From NCBI GenBank assembly GCA_017620315.1, contig JAFZQQ010000414.1, positions 1 to 7,554 on the forward strand: a stretch of 7,554 nt of DNA, in the 5' to 3' direction. The notes under the pieces were generated by a model. That model saw nothing but the letters and a program-made list of their open reading frames with translations, was not told the DNA's origin and made no database searches. The stretch comes from Oscillospiraceae bacterium. GTDB taxonomy: Bacteria > Bacillota > Clostridia > Oscillospirales > Oscillospiraceae. Each line of letters opens with the position of its first letter. Within the stretch, counting starts at the first letter, position 1. Shown here in pieces: positions 1 to 5,271 of the stretch. The translations under genes were made by a program, and so were the position numbers.

Positions 1-780
1 GAAGAAGAGACTGTTGACGAGCGTTTCACATGCCTCGACCGTGGGCGGCTCGCCGGGACGCAGCTTGCGATAGATCTCAAGCATGGCCTCCTCATAGGTC
101 TTGCAGGTGTCCTTCTCGAGCGTTGCGACAACGCGGGAATCGTCCCCAAAGAGGTCAAGGATCTCCTTGTCGCTGTGAAGCCCTATGGCGCGAAGCAGCT
201 CGGTGACAGGGAGCTTGCGGTTCTTGTCGATACGAACGTAGAATATCTCGCTCGAATCCGTCTCGTACTCAAGCCAGGCGCCGCGATAGGGGATCGCCTG
301 CGCGGTCATCAGAGGCAGATCGGTCTGGAGGTCGATCTCCTTGCCGTAATAGATGCCGGGGGAGCGGACGATCTGCGATACCACAACACGCTCGGCGCCG
401 TTGATGACAAAGGTGCCCGACTGTGTCATGAGAGGGAAATCGCCCATGAAGATCTCCTGCTCCTTGAGCTCGCCCGTCTCCTTGTTGTGAAGACGTACGT
501 TGACCTTGAGCGGAGCGGCATAGGTCGCGTCGCGTGCCTTGCACTCCTCAACATCATACTTTGGCGCCTCGTCCATCTTGTAGTCGATGAAACTGAGCTC
601 TAAGTTGCCGGCATAGTTCGAGATCGTGTCCACATCCGCAAACACATCGCGCAGACCGTAGTCAAGAAACCACTTGTACGAGGTCTTCTGAAGCTCGAGG
701 AGGTTCGGCATCTCCATAACTTCCTCGTGCCTTGCAAAGTTTTTGCGAAGGGTCTTGCCGTACATTTTGTCGTGGGCCAT
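1..780 (-). CDS. rpoB: RNA polymerase beta subunit, N-terminal part (runs off left edge)
   Basis: This is the N-terminal 260 residues of the beta subunit of DNA-directed RNA polymerase, the core enzyme subunit that with beta' forms the catalytic cleft. The reading frame is open from the ATG at 780 to the left edge. It begins [20 protein letters not shown] and contains the family signature [13 protein letters not shown] (residues 28-39), then [20 protein letters not shown] (113-132) followed by VSQIVRSPG (134-142), which is nearly invariant in bacterial RpoB. The rifampicin-resistance cluster and the rest (family length about 1,150-1,300 aa) lie outside the window. A purine-rich stretch (GGAAAGG, about 12 nt upstream) is the likely ribosome binding site. 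In most Firmicutes rplL lies directly upstream of rpoB. Here the upstream neighbour is a divergent intergenic region and an SLH gene, so rpoB seems to start its own unit. Identification is very secure. Confidence 0.98.
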   Translation of the reverse strand, partial: MAHDKMYGKTLRKNFARHEEVMEMPNLLELQKTSYKWFLDYGLRDVFADVDTISNYAGNLELSFIDYKMDEAPKYDVEECKARDATYAAPLKVNVRLHNKETGELKEQEIFMGDFPLMTQSGTFVINGAERVVVSQIVRSPGIYYGKEIDLQTDLPLMTAQAIPYRGAWLEYETDSSEIFYVRIDKNRKLPVTELLRAIGLHSDKEILDLFGDDSRVVATLEKDTCKTYEEAMLEIYRKLRPGEPPTVEACETLVNSLFF

Positions 781-799
781 ATACTCTTCACGCCTTTCC

Positions 800-826
800 T
801 TTTCCGACCTCTCAGCAGCCGGAAAA
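800..826. other. Inverted repeat in the rpoB leader
   Basis: TTTTCCG at 800-806 pairs perfectly with CGGAAAA at 820-826 around a 13-nt loop. It sits about 20 nt upstream of the rpoB start codon and would form in the rpoB 5' leader, just before the ribosome binding site. No T-run characteristic of a terminator follows on the minus strand. It may be a translational control element or simply chance; nothing more can be said from sequence alone. Confidence 0.35.
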
Positions 827-881
827 ACAGTAATAAATTGCGACACGCACGGAGTTGTTTATAGAAACGGGAAAGTTTCTC

Positions 882-910
882 TTGAATTCCTTACCACACT
901 CTGCTACAAT
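882..910 (+). promoter_or_regulatory. Sigma-70-type promoter of the small RNA unit
   Basis: The -35 box TTGAAT (882-887) and the -10 box TACAAT (905-910) are separated by exactly 17 bp, each matching the vegetative consensus at five of six positions. The predicted start is about 916-918. The -10 box is flanked by CTGC (901-904) and GCAG (913-916), a short inverted repeat that might bind a regulator. It faces away from rpoB. Confidence 0.7.
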
Positions 911-916
911 ATGCAG

Positions 917-1012
917 TAGTAGGTGGAGTTTCGGCAATGCTCCACTGTCGCATATAAGCGACTTATTCTACCGGAATTACCTCTGATTGTCAAGAGGTAA
1001 TTTCGGTTTTTT
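917..1012 (+). ncRNA. Candidate small structured RNA (or terminated leader), about 95 nt
   Basis: This stretch has its own promoter just upstream and ends in a strong intrinsic terminator, with no credible reading frame between. The predicted RNA holds hairpin 1, GTGGAG (923-928) with CTCCAC (940-945), and immediately after it hairpin 2, GTCGC (947-951) with GCGAC (958-962) around an AUAUAA loop. A GUAG at 916-919 or 919-922 can pair with CUAC (968-971) to close both hairpins into a three-way junction. That closing stem shares C971 with the terminator stem, so the two could compete. I do not recognise it as 6S RNA, SRP RNA or a familiar riboswitch. It may be an independent sRNA, or an attenuated leader of the SLH gene at 1194. 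That gene has its own promoter candidate, which favours an independent RNA. Confidence 0.55.
971..1012 (+). terminator. Intrinsic terminator of the small RNA unit
   Basis: Arms CCGGAATTACCTCT (971-984) and AGAGGTAATTTCGG (993-1006) form a 14-bp stem with one G-U pair around an 8-nt loop, followed by six T residues (1007-1012). No T-run follows on the opposite strand, so it works only in the plus direction and cannot serve rpoB. Confidence 0.88.
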
Positions 1013-1047
1013 CATTTTTTGCGTGTAGAGTTTTTTCATTTTTTGCG
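1006..1047. repeat. 18-bp direct repeat with 24-bp period behind the terminator
   Basis: The T-rich string GTTTTTTCATTTTTTGCG occurs at 1006-1023 and again at 1030-1047, and a third, shorter relic (CTTTTTCAT) follows at 1048-1056. The first copy includes the T-tract of the terminator. It looks like a local tandem duplication of the terminator tail. No gene lies in it. Confidence 0.75.
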
Positions 1048-1099
1048 CTTTTTCATGGGTTTGGTTTCCGCAACACGCATAATAGGCGCGTTATGTAAC

Positions 1100-1128
1100 T
1101 TGCTTTTGATTCCTGTTTTTAGTAAGAT
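1100..1128 (+). promoter_or_regulatory. Candidate promoter of the SLH gene at 1194
   Basis: TTGCTT (1100-1105) and TAAGAT (1123-1128) have a 17-bp spacer. The predicted start near 1135 gives a leader of about 60 nt to the ATG at 1194. It lies downstream of the terminator at 971-1012, so the SLH gene can be transcribed independently of the small RNA unit. The -10 box is only a moderate match. Confidence 0.5.
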
Positions 1129-1193
1129 AAAAATGAATAAGGCGAAGCGTCAATACCCATATTATATTCGTCTCGGAAATGGAGGTATCGCCA

Positions 1194-1997
1194 ATGTTTC
1201 ACGGAAAGCTGATCACATCTGTTCTTCTTGTGTTTTCGATGCTGCTGTCGATGCTTCCGGCGGCGATCAACAACGCGGCGGAAACCGACTGCGCAAACAC
1301 AGTCCTTGAGGAGACGCACGGCGTTATCTCCGACGCGCCGAAGGCGCGCCTTGTCGATAACGCCGTGCGCAGGGGCAGAGCCGCCAGTGTTTATTCCATT
1401 GGAGCCGATACGGTGGCAGTGGCCCGCAGCACCGACCCTTACCTTTCGGCGTTTGATGATATCGACGACACCCAGTGGTATGCCGCCGGCATCAGATATG
1501 TGCTTGAGCACGGTATCATGAACGGTATGGGCGACGGGAAATTCAACCCCAACGGCAAGACCACGCGCGCGCAGCTTGCCACGATACTCTGGAACATTGA
1601 GGGCAGGCCGGTCGTCAGTTATACGCTCGATTTCAAGGACGTCAAAAGCAGCGACTGGTTTGTCGGCGCGATCCGCTGGGCGGTGAGCAAGAAGCTTATG
1701 GGCGGGGTCGACAACAAAATCTTCGACCCGGACGGCGAGTTGACGCGCGAGCAGCTGGTGACCATCCTTTACCGCTATGCGGTTTTGAAGGGCAAGGGCT
1801 TCGGAGGCGTGATCTCGTTCAAACTGAATTACCCGGACGCCGATCAGGTGGAGGAATGGGCGGTGGAACCCTTCTGCTGGATGACCTTTAACGGCATTAT
1901 GAACGGCAAGGACGGAAAGCTTGCACCCAAGGAGGGCGCGACCCGCGCGGAGATAGCGACGGTTCTGATGCGCTTTAACGAAATCATATCAAAATAA
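1194..1997 (+). CDS. Secreted protein with three S-layer homology (SLH) domains
   Basis: A 267-aa exported protein made almost only of SLH domains, modules that anchor proteins non-covalently to secondary cell-wall polymer. The start at 1194 is chosen over an in-frame ATG at 1179 because GGAGGT (1181-1186) sits 7 nt before it and would lie inside the longer frame. Residues 1-30 (MFHGK, then a hydrophobic LITSVLLVFSMLLSMLPAA) are a signal peptide, followed by a roughly 50-residue linker with no recognised domain. SLH units lie at about 84-140 (FDDIDDTQWYAAGI, TRAQ), 142-200 (FKDVKSSDWFVGAI, TREQ) and 208-265 (YPDADQVEEWAVEP, TRAE). The T-R-A/E-E/Q motifs are those used for polymer binding. There is no second functional domain, so it may be a wall adaptor, a stub, or act through the linker. 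The gene is flanked by its own promoter and terminator, so it is probably monocistronic. Confidence 0.92.
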   Translation: MFHGKLITSVLLVFSMLLSMLPAAINNAAETDCANTVLEETHGVISDAPKARLVDNAVRRGRAASVYSIGADTVAVARSTDPYLSAFDDIDDTQWYAAGIRYVLEHGIMNGMGDGKFNPNGKTTRAQLATILWNIEGRPVVSYTLDFKDVKSSDWFVGAIRWAVSKKLMGGVDNKIFDPDGELTREQLVTILYRYAVLKGKGFGGVISFKLNYPDADQVEEWAVEPFCWMTFNGIMNGKDGKLAPKEGATRAEIATVLMRFNEIISK

Positions 1998-2010
1998 TAA
2001 GCCGGCAATA

Positions 2011-2055
2011 AAAGAGTTCCCGGGGATCGATCAGGATCCCCGGGAACTCTTTTTT
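2011..2055. terminator. Bidirectional terminator between convergent genes
   Basis: AAAGAGTTCCCGGGGATC (2011-2028) pairs perfectly with GATCCCCGGGAACTCTTT (2035-2052), an 18-bp stem with a 6-nt loop. The T-run at 2050-2055 serves the SLH gene ending at 1997. On the opposite strand the stem is followed by TTTTATT, so it can also stop the convergent gene ending at 2082. Confidence 0.92.
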
Positions 2056-2081
2056 CAATAAGCGGATATCAGGTTTGCATA

Positions 2082-4445
2082 TCAGCCGGTGATCGTGAGG
2101 GTGCGGGCGTAGCCGTCCCAAACGACGTTGTAGCCGTAATACCGCATATCCTCGGCGCAGATGAAGGTCCTGCCGTCGGTGTTGTAGCCGTTGATCGCAT
2201 ACCCGTCAAGATATGTGACGATATCGGTGTAATAGTAACTGCCCAGTCTCGCGCCGACGGTTCCGGAGGTGCGCGGCGCAGTTGCGCTGCCGGTTCTCGG
2301 CGCGGTGCTGGATCTTGCCGCGCGCAGGGTGCGGGCGCTGCCGTTCCATTCCACCGTGAAGCCGTGCGTGCGCAGATCCTCAACGTTGATCAGCGTCATT
2401 CCGCCGACGTTGATCGACTCGATCACAGTCCCGTTCACCGTGGTGACGATATCGGTGTAATAGTAATCACCTGCGACGGTTCCGACCTTGTCCTTGGGAG
2501 TGGGCGTGACGGGCGGGATCTTCGAGGGGTCGATCTGGGGCTTGGACGCCGCAGCGGGAACGATGATGTTCAGCGTTCCGTTGGCCAGAGTGCTGCCGGA
2601 GTTGTTGCAGACCGTAAAGCTGATACTATAGGTGCCTGAAGACGCGGGCACGAAGTAGAGGCTGCTGAGCCCGGAGGGATAGACGGTGGAATTCGCAATG
2701 GGATTGAGATTGGAGTTCGTATACAGAGTGCCGACATTGCTGGCCGCGGTGCCGAAACGGATGCAGCTCCAGTTCATGCCGACCGCGTTCGTGACCGTGT
2801 TGTTGAGCAGGTCGCTGCCGGTCATTCCAACCGCGGAGGCGGTGTTGAACGAGTACGCGTCGGTACCGCTCAGGTTGACGCCGACGCTGACCGTGTTAGC
2901 GCTGATAACGACGCTTACGTCGCCGGTCAGGGACTGGTTGTTATAGGTCAGCGTATAGGGGATAGAGAATGTGCCGGCGGAGATGGGGTCGGTGTACATT
3001 GCAATGTACTGCGTCATCGAATAGTCGGTGTTTGCCTGAACCGCGGTGCCGTTGGAAAGACGCATGACCGCGACGTTGTTGTTGCCGGTCGAGGAAAAAC
3101 GTATCCTGGCGGTGTCGTTGTTGATCGTCACACCGTAAATGCTGCGGAACTGCTGGATCATCGCCGAGGACGTGCCGGTTCCGGTGTAGGGAACGCCGAG
3201 GGTCGTGGACACGCTGGGACTGTAGTTGGCGCTGCTGGTCACAGTGACCGTGCATTCCCTGATGATGACCGCGCCGTAGGTGTCCGTGATGCGGGCCGTG
3301 ATCGTCGCCGTGCCCGCCGTACCCTTGGTGTTGACCGTTACGGAATCACCGCTTCCGGACACGGTGGCAATGTTGGTGTTGCTGGAGCTCCAAGTCACCG
3401 AGTAATAGCTGTTCCTCGGTGAGACCGAAAGCGACAGATACTGGTTGCTGTAGGTTGCAAGACTCATTGTCGACGGGCTGATCGACGCGCTGAGGCTTGC
3501 GCCGCGGACGCTGATCGAGATCACACCGCTTATGCTGTACTCGCCCTGAGTGATTGAGTAGGACGTCGAAAACGTGCCGGCGGAGTTCGGAATAAAGACC
3601 ATGTCCGCAAACACCGCGGCGGAATAGGACGTTCTGGTAGAGATGATTTCACCGCCGTTGCCAAAGCACAGCGTGCCGTAATTGTTGCTTGTCGTGGAGA
3701 ATCTGACGGCGGCGCTGTAATCCAGATTCAAACCCAGGTCGCGGCGGAAGGCGTTTGAAATCGAATTCGCTATCGTGTTCAGACTGAGATTTGAACCTAC
3801 GTTCGCCGAGCCGGAGGCGTCATAGGTCGTCGCGGTCTTCCTTGCCGTTACGCTGAGAGAGAAGTAAGCGTACTCCGTCTGCGTGCCGGAGGAGACTCTC
3901 ACGCTGATCGTCGTTTTTCCTCCGCCGACAGCGCTGACCGTTACGGTGTCGCCTCTGCCGGAGACCCTTGCCACGTTTGTGTTGGAGCTATCCCAGGTGT
4001 AGCTGTATCTGCCGTCACCGCCGGAGGCGTAGGCGCTGAGATAGTAGACGCCGCCCACGTCCATGCTGCCCGAGCCTTCCATATAGACGTAAAGGGGATC
4101 TTCCTTCGACTTGGATTCCGTGACAGTGACGCTGATGTACTGCGTCAGAAAGCTGTAGTTGCCGTCGTCATCGGAGGACGTGGCGTAGAGGGTAATCGTG
4201 GTGCTGCCGGCGCGCAGTCCCATGACATACGCCTGATAACCGTCATAGTCGGGATAGACGGCAATGATGGAGGAATCATATCCCGTCCACTGGATATCCC
4301 AGGCGTTGCCAAAGGGCGCGTTGACCAGTATCGTGTCGCCCACCTCGAGGGTTTCGCGGCTCTTTGCGGATGTCGTGACGCTGAGCCCCAGCATCATGAC
4401 CATCACAAGTGCCAGAGAGAGAATACGCTTTGCGGTTTTCTTCAT
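2082..4445 (-). CDS. Large secreted protein: Ig-like domains, three novel-looking repeats, two C-terminal stalk repeats
   Basis: A 787-aa exported surface or extracellular protein. The start at 4445 is preferred over an upstream in-frame ATG (4508) because AAGGAG lies 9 nt before it and a classical signal peptide follows (MKKTAKR, then LALVMVMMLGLSVTTSA, cleavage near residue 27). Big_2-type bacterial Ig-like domains lie at about 30-110 (degenerate), 115-202 and 316-403; the last two carry the hallmark WxSSNTNxAxVSG-GD-VTV. Between and after them are three copies of another module (about 203-313, 407-515, 520-629), marked by (V/I)RF near the middle and P-x-S-(A/S)-G-T-(F/Y)-S near the end. 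A proline-rich linker (630-652) leads to two tandem repeats (653-712, 727-787) resembling the copper amine oxidase N-terminal stalk domain, with GRTFICAEDMRYYGY and VVWDGYARTL as the tell-tale parts. There is no SLH domain, LPXTG motif or C-terminal membrane anchor. No catalytic domain is visible, so an adhesive or structural role is inferred. Bounded by its own promoter and a terminator. Confidence 0.88.
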   Translation of the reverse strand: MKKTAKRILSLALVMVMMLGLSVTTSAKSRETLEVGDTILVNAPFGNAWDIQWTGYDSSIIAVYPDYDGYQAYVMGLRAGSTTITLYATSSDDDGNYSFLTQYISVTVTESKSKEDPLYVYMEGSGSMDVGGVYYLSAYASGGDGRYSYTWDSSNTNVARVSGRGDTVTVSAVGGGKTTISVRVSSGTQTEYAYFSLSVTARKTATTYDASGSANVGSNLSLNTIANSISNAFRRDLGLNLDYSAAVRFSTTSNNYGTLCFGNGGEIISTRTSYSAAVFADMVFIPNSAGTFSTSYSITQGEYSISGVISISVRGASLSASISPSTMSLATYSNQYLSLSVSPRNSYYSVTWSSSNTNIATVSGSGDSVTVNTKGTAGTATITARITDTYGAVIIRECTVTVTSSANYSPSVSTTLGVPYTGTGTSSAMIQQFRSIYGVTINNDTARIRFSSTGNNNVAVMRLSNGTAVQANTDYSMTQYIAMYTDPISAGTFSIPYTLTYNNQSLTGDVSVVISANTVSVGVNLSGTDAYSFNTASAVGMTGSDLLNNTVTNAVGMNWSCIRFGTAASNVGTLYTNSNLNPIANSTVYPSGLSSLYFVPASSGTYSISFTVCNNSGSTLANGTLNIIVPAAASKPQIDPSKIPPVTPTPKDKVGTVAGDYYYTDIVTTVNGTVIESINVGGMTLINVEDLRTHGFTVEWNGSARTLRAARSSTAPRTGSATAPRTSGTVGARLGSYYYTDIVTYLDGYAINGYNTDGRTFICAEDMRYYGYNVVWDGYARTLTITG
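2085..2489 (-). repeat. Tandem C-terminal stalk repeats (copper amine oxidase N-like)
   Basis: Two copies, residues 653-712 and 727-787 of the large secreted protein, are offset by 76 codons. The motif YYYTDIVT is encoded in both by an identical 24-nt stretch at 2215-2238 and 2443-2466 (228 bp apart), which indicates recent duplication or gene conversion. The intervening 14 residues (about 713-726) are Ser/Thr/Ala/Pro/Arg-rich. Both copies follow the family pattern of an inner loop, an 'I-n-V/A-E-D-L/M-R' segment and a closing 'V-x-W-(N/D)-G-x-A-R-T-L' strand. Confidence 0.8.
2559..3839 (-). repeat. Three copies of a ~105-residue extracellular module
   Basis: Copies are encoded at 3507-3839, 2901-3227 and 2559-2888, with one Ig-like domain inserted between the first and second. 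Shared positions: a helical-looking N-terminal half; AVRFS / RIRFS / CIRFG; a Gly/Asn-rich turn with TL/AVMRL/TLYTN; a Thr/Ser-Tyr-(S/P) step; then PNSAGTFSTSY / PISAGTFSIPY / PASSGTYSISF and a closing beta strand (ISISV, VSVVI, LNIIV). Similar modules occur, to my recollection, in clostridial SLH and Ig-like surface proteins, but I cannot name a family. DNA identity between copies is low, so these are old duplications. Confidence 0.7.
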
Positions 4446-4533
4446 TGTACATTTCTCCTTTGCTGTTTTTTGTGCTTTGTGTTTACCGGCCCAAAGACCG
4501 AAAAACACAAACAGACCAAAATCTGACTAAACT

Positions 4534-4562
4534 ATTATACATCATTTTGCGTGATAAAGCAA
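4534..4562 (-). promoter_or_regulatory. Promoter of the large secreted protein
   Basis: Read on the minus strand, TTGCTT (4562-4557) and a perfect TATAAT (4539-4534) are spaced by 17 bp. The predicted start near 4527 leaves a leader of about 80 nt before the ATG at 4445. It lies downstream of the Rrf2 gene and of a possible terminator, so the secreted-protein gene forms its own unit. Confidence 0.8.
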
Positions 4563-4583
4563 CACTAAACCACAATATGGATG

Positions 4584-4611
4584 AAAAAAGCATTGGTGGA
4601 ATCGCTCCGCC
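4584..4611 (-). terminator. Possible terminator of the Rrf2-family gene
   Basis: On the minus strand GGCGGA pairs with TTCCACC (4611-4595) with one C-A mismatch, giving a six- to seven-pair hairpin. Five bases later comes TTTTTT (4589-4584). The stem is short and imperfect and the T-run is displaced, so this is a moderate to weak call. It sits 35 bp after the stop codon of the regulator. Confidence 0.45.
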
Positions 4612-4645
4612 GCAAATTGACGCGAGAAGCAGCTGCGGCCGGACG

Positions 4646-5080
4646 TCAGATGACATAGTCGCCGCCGCCGTCGGCCTGCCGGTCAAGAACATCCTGCAGC
4701 GTAATGCCGTCAAGATATTCGTTTATGACCTTGTCAAGCCCCTCCCAGACGGGCAGAGTGGCGCACTCCGCCCGGTGAGCGCATTCGTTGTGCTCGGACT
4801 CAAGGCAGGAAACCGGTGCGAGCGAGCCCTCCGTCGCGCGCAGAATGTCGCCAAGGGTGTACTCCTCCGGCTTGCGCGAGAGCCGATAGCCGCCGGTATA
4901 ACCGCGCGCCGTGCGCAGCAGATCAAAGCGGTTCAGAGTGGGAATGATCTGCTCAAGGTACTTTTTTGAAATTTCCTGCCGCTGCGCGGAATCCTTGAGC
5001 GCGACGTAGCCGTTTCCCTGATGCTCCGCAAGATCGAGCATGAGCCTGAGCGCGTAACGCCCGCGGGTCGATATCATCAT
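4646..5080 (-). CDS. Rrf2-family transcriptional regulator with three-cysteine cluster (CymR/IscR-like)
   Basis: A 144-aa winged-helix DNA-binding protein of the Rrf2 family (usual length 130-165 aa). The N-terminus STRGRYALRLMLDLAEH, the recognition-helix region EISKKYLEQIIPTLNR (36-51), the wing ARGYTGGYRLSR (58-69) and the dimerisation part YTLGDILRATEG (74-85) are diagnostic. Cysteines at 92, 100 and 106 form C-x7-C-x5-C, at the place where IscR and NsrR carry their Fe-S ligands (C-x5-C-x5-C in IscR). The His that follows in IscR is Leu here. B. subtilis CymR, the cysteine repressor that works together with CysK, lacks such cysteines, so this protein shows the CymR gene context with IscR-like cysteines. 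It may sense iron-sulfur status, redox state or cysteine supply. Two adjacent ATGs (5080, 5077) are possible starts; AAAAGGAG lies 11 nt before the first. It is divergent from cysK across 191 bp, with inverted repeats in both promoters. Confidence 0.93.
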   Translation of the reverse strand: MMISTRGRYALRLMLDLAEHQGNGYVALKDSAQRQEISKKYLEQIIPTLNRFDLLRTARGYTGGYRLSRKPEEYTLGDILRATEGSLAPVSCLESEHNECAHRAECATLPVWEGLDKVINEYLDGITLQDVLDRQADGGGDYVI

Positions 5081-5104
5081 TATGTATCACACTCCTTTTG
5101 CTGC

Positions 5105-5133
5105 ATTATACTACTTAATTAGTAGGCAATCAA
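5105..5133 (-). promoter_or_regulatory. Promoter of the Rrf2-family gene, with operator-like inverted repeat in the spacer
   Basis: On the minus strand TTGATT (5133-5128) and a perfect TATAAT (5110-5105) have a 17-bp spacer. The spacer contains CTACTTAATTAGTAG (plus strand 5111-5125), an inverted repeat with 5-bp arms, so a bound protein would block polymerase. Negative autoregulation is inferred. The predicted start near 5098 falls at the ribosome binding site (5099-5092), giving an unusually short leader of about 18-20 nt. Confidence 0.72.
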
Positions 5134-5204
5134 GAGCCGAAATAAATGTTCGGAAAAAATCTTAAATCTATAAGGAACAATACAATTTGAAAAATATTTA
5201 CTTA

Positions 5205-5223
5205 ACCTATTGACAATATAGGT
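5205..5223 (+). promoter_or_regulatory. Operator-like inverted repeat over the cysK -35 box
   Basis: ACCTATTGACAATATAGGT is a perfect inverted repeat with 6-bp arms (5205-5210, 5218-5223) and a 7-nt centre that contains most of the -35 box. Compared base by base with the 19 bases at 5109-5127 in the regulator's own promoter, it shares 9 of 19 positions, including the CTA and TAGG ends at the same spacing. This makes both plausible binding sites of the neighbouring Rrf2-family protein; that link is inference. Confidence 0.6.
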
Positions 5224-5238
5224 GTTATGGTGTATACT
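5210..5238 (+). promoter_or_regulatory. Strong promoter of cysK
   Basis: A consensus -35 TTGACA (5210-5215) and TATACT (5233-5238) are separated by 17 bp. The predicted start near 5245 gives a leader of about 27 nt, too short for a riboswitch or T-box. Control is therefore more likely through a repressor at the overlapping inverted repeat. The ribosome binding site AAAGGAAG (5256-5263) precedes the ATG by 8 nt. Confidence 0.88.
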
Positions 5239-5271
5239 CCGGTCAACATCATTTGAAAGGAAGACTGTTTT

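Noticed and set aside
175..603. 142-aa open frame on the plus strand opposite rpoB
   Set aside because: The opposite strand is unmistakable RpoB, including its invariant SQIVRSPG region. The plus-strand frame has no ribosome binding site and no family resemblance.
858..886. Candidate rpoB promoter on the minus strand (TTCAAG, 17 bp, TATAAA)
   Set aside because: The -35 box matches the consensus at only three positions, so it is not listed as a feature. It is mentioned only as a weak possibility.
911..1012. Assignment of the structured RNA to 6S RNA, small SRP RNA or a T-box
   Set aside because: It is too short for 6S and lacks its long bulged rod. It lacks the SRP GNAR apical loop with the conserved bulge, and no T-box motif is present.
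1019..1309. 96-aa open frame in the intergenic region running into the SLH gene
   Set aside because: It starts in the T-rich repeat behind a terminator without a ribosome binding site, and it overlaps the SLH gene out of frame. Its second half is a frame shadow of the SLH coding sequence.
4409..4969. 186-aa open frame on the plus strand across the Rrf2 gene
   Set aside because: It is antisense to the promoter and start of the large secreted gene and to a clear Rrf2-family protein, and its translation shows no domain.
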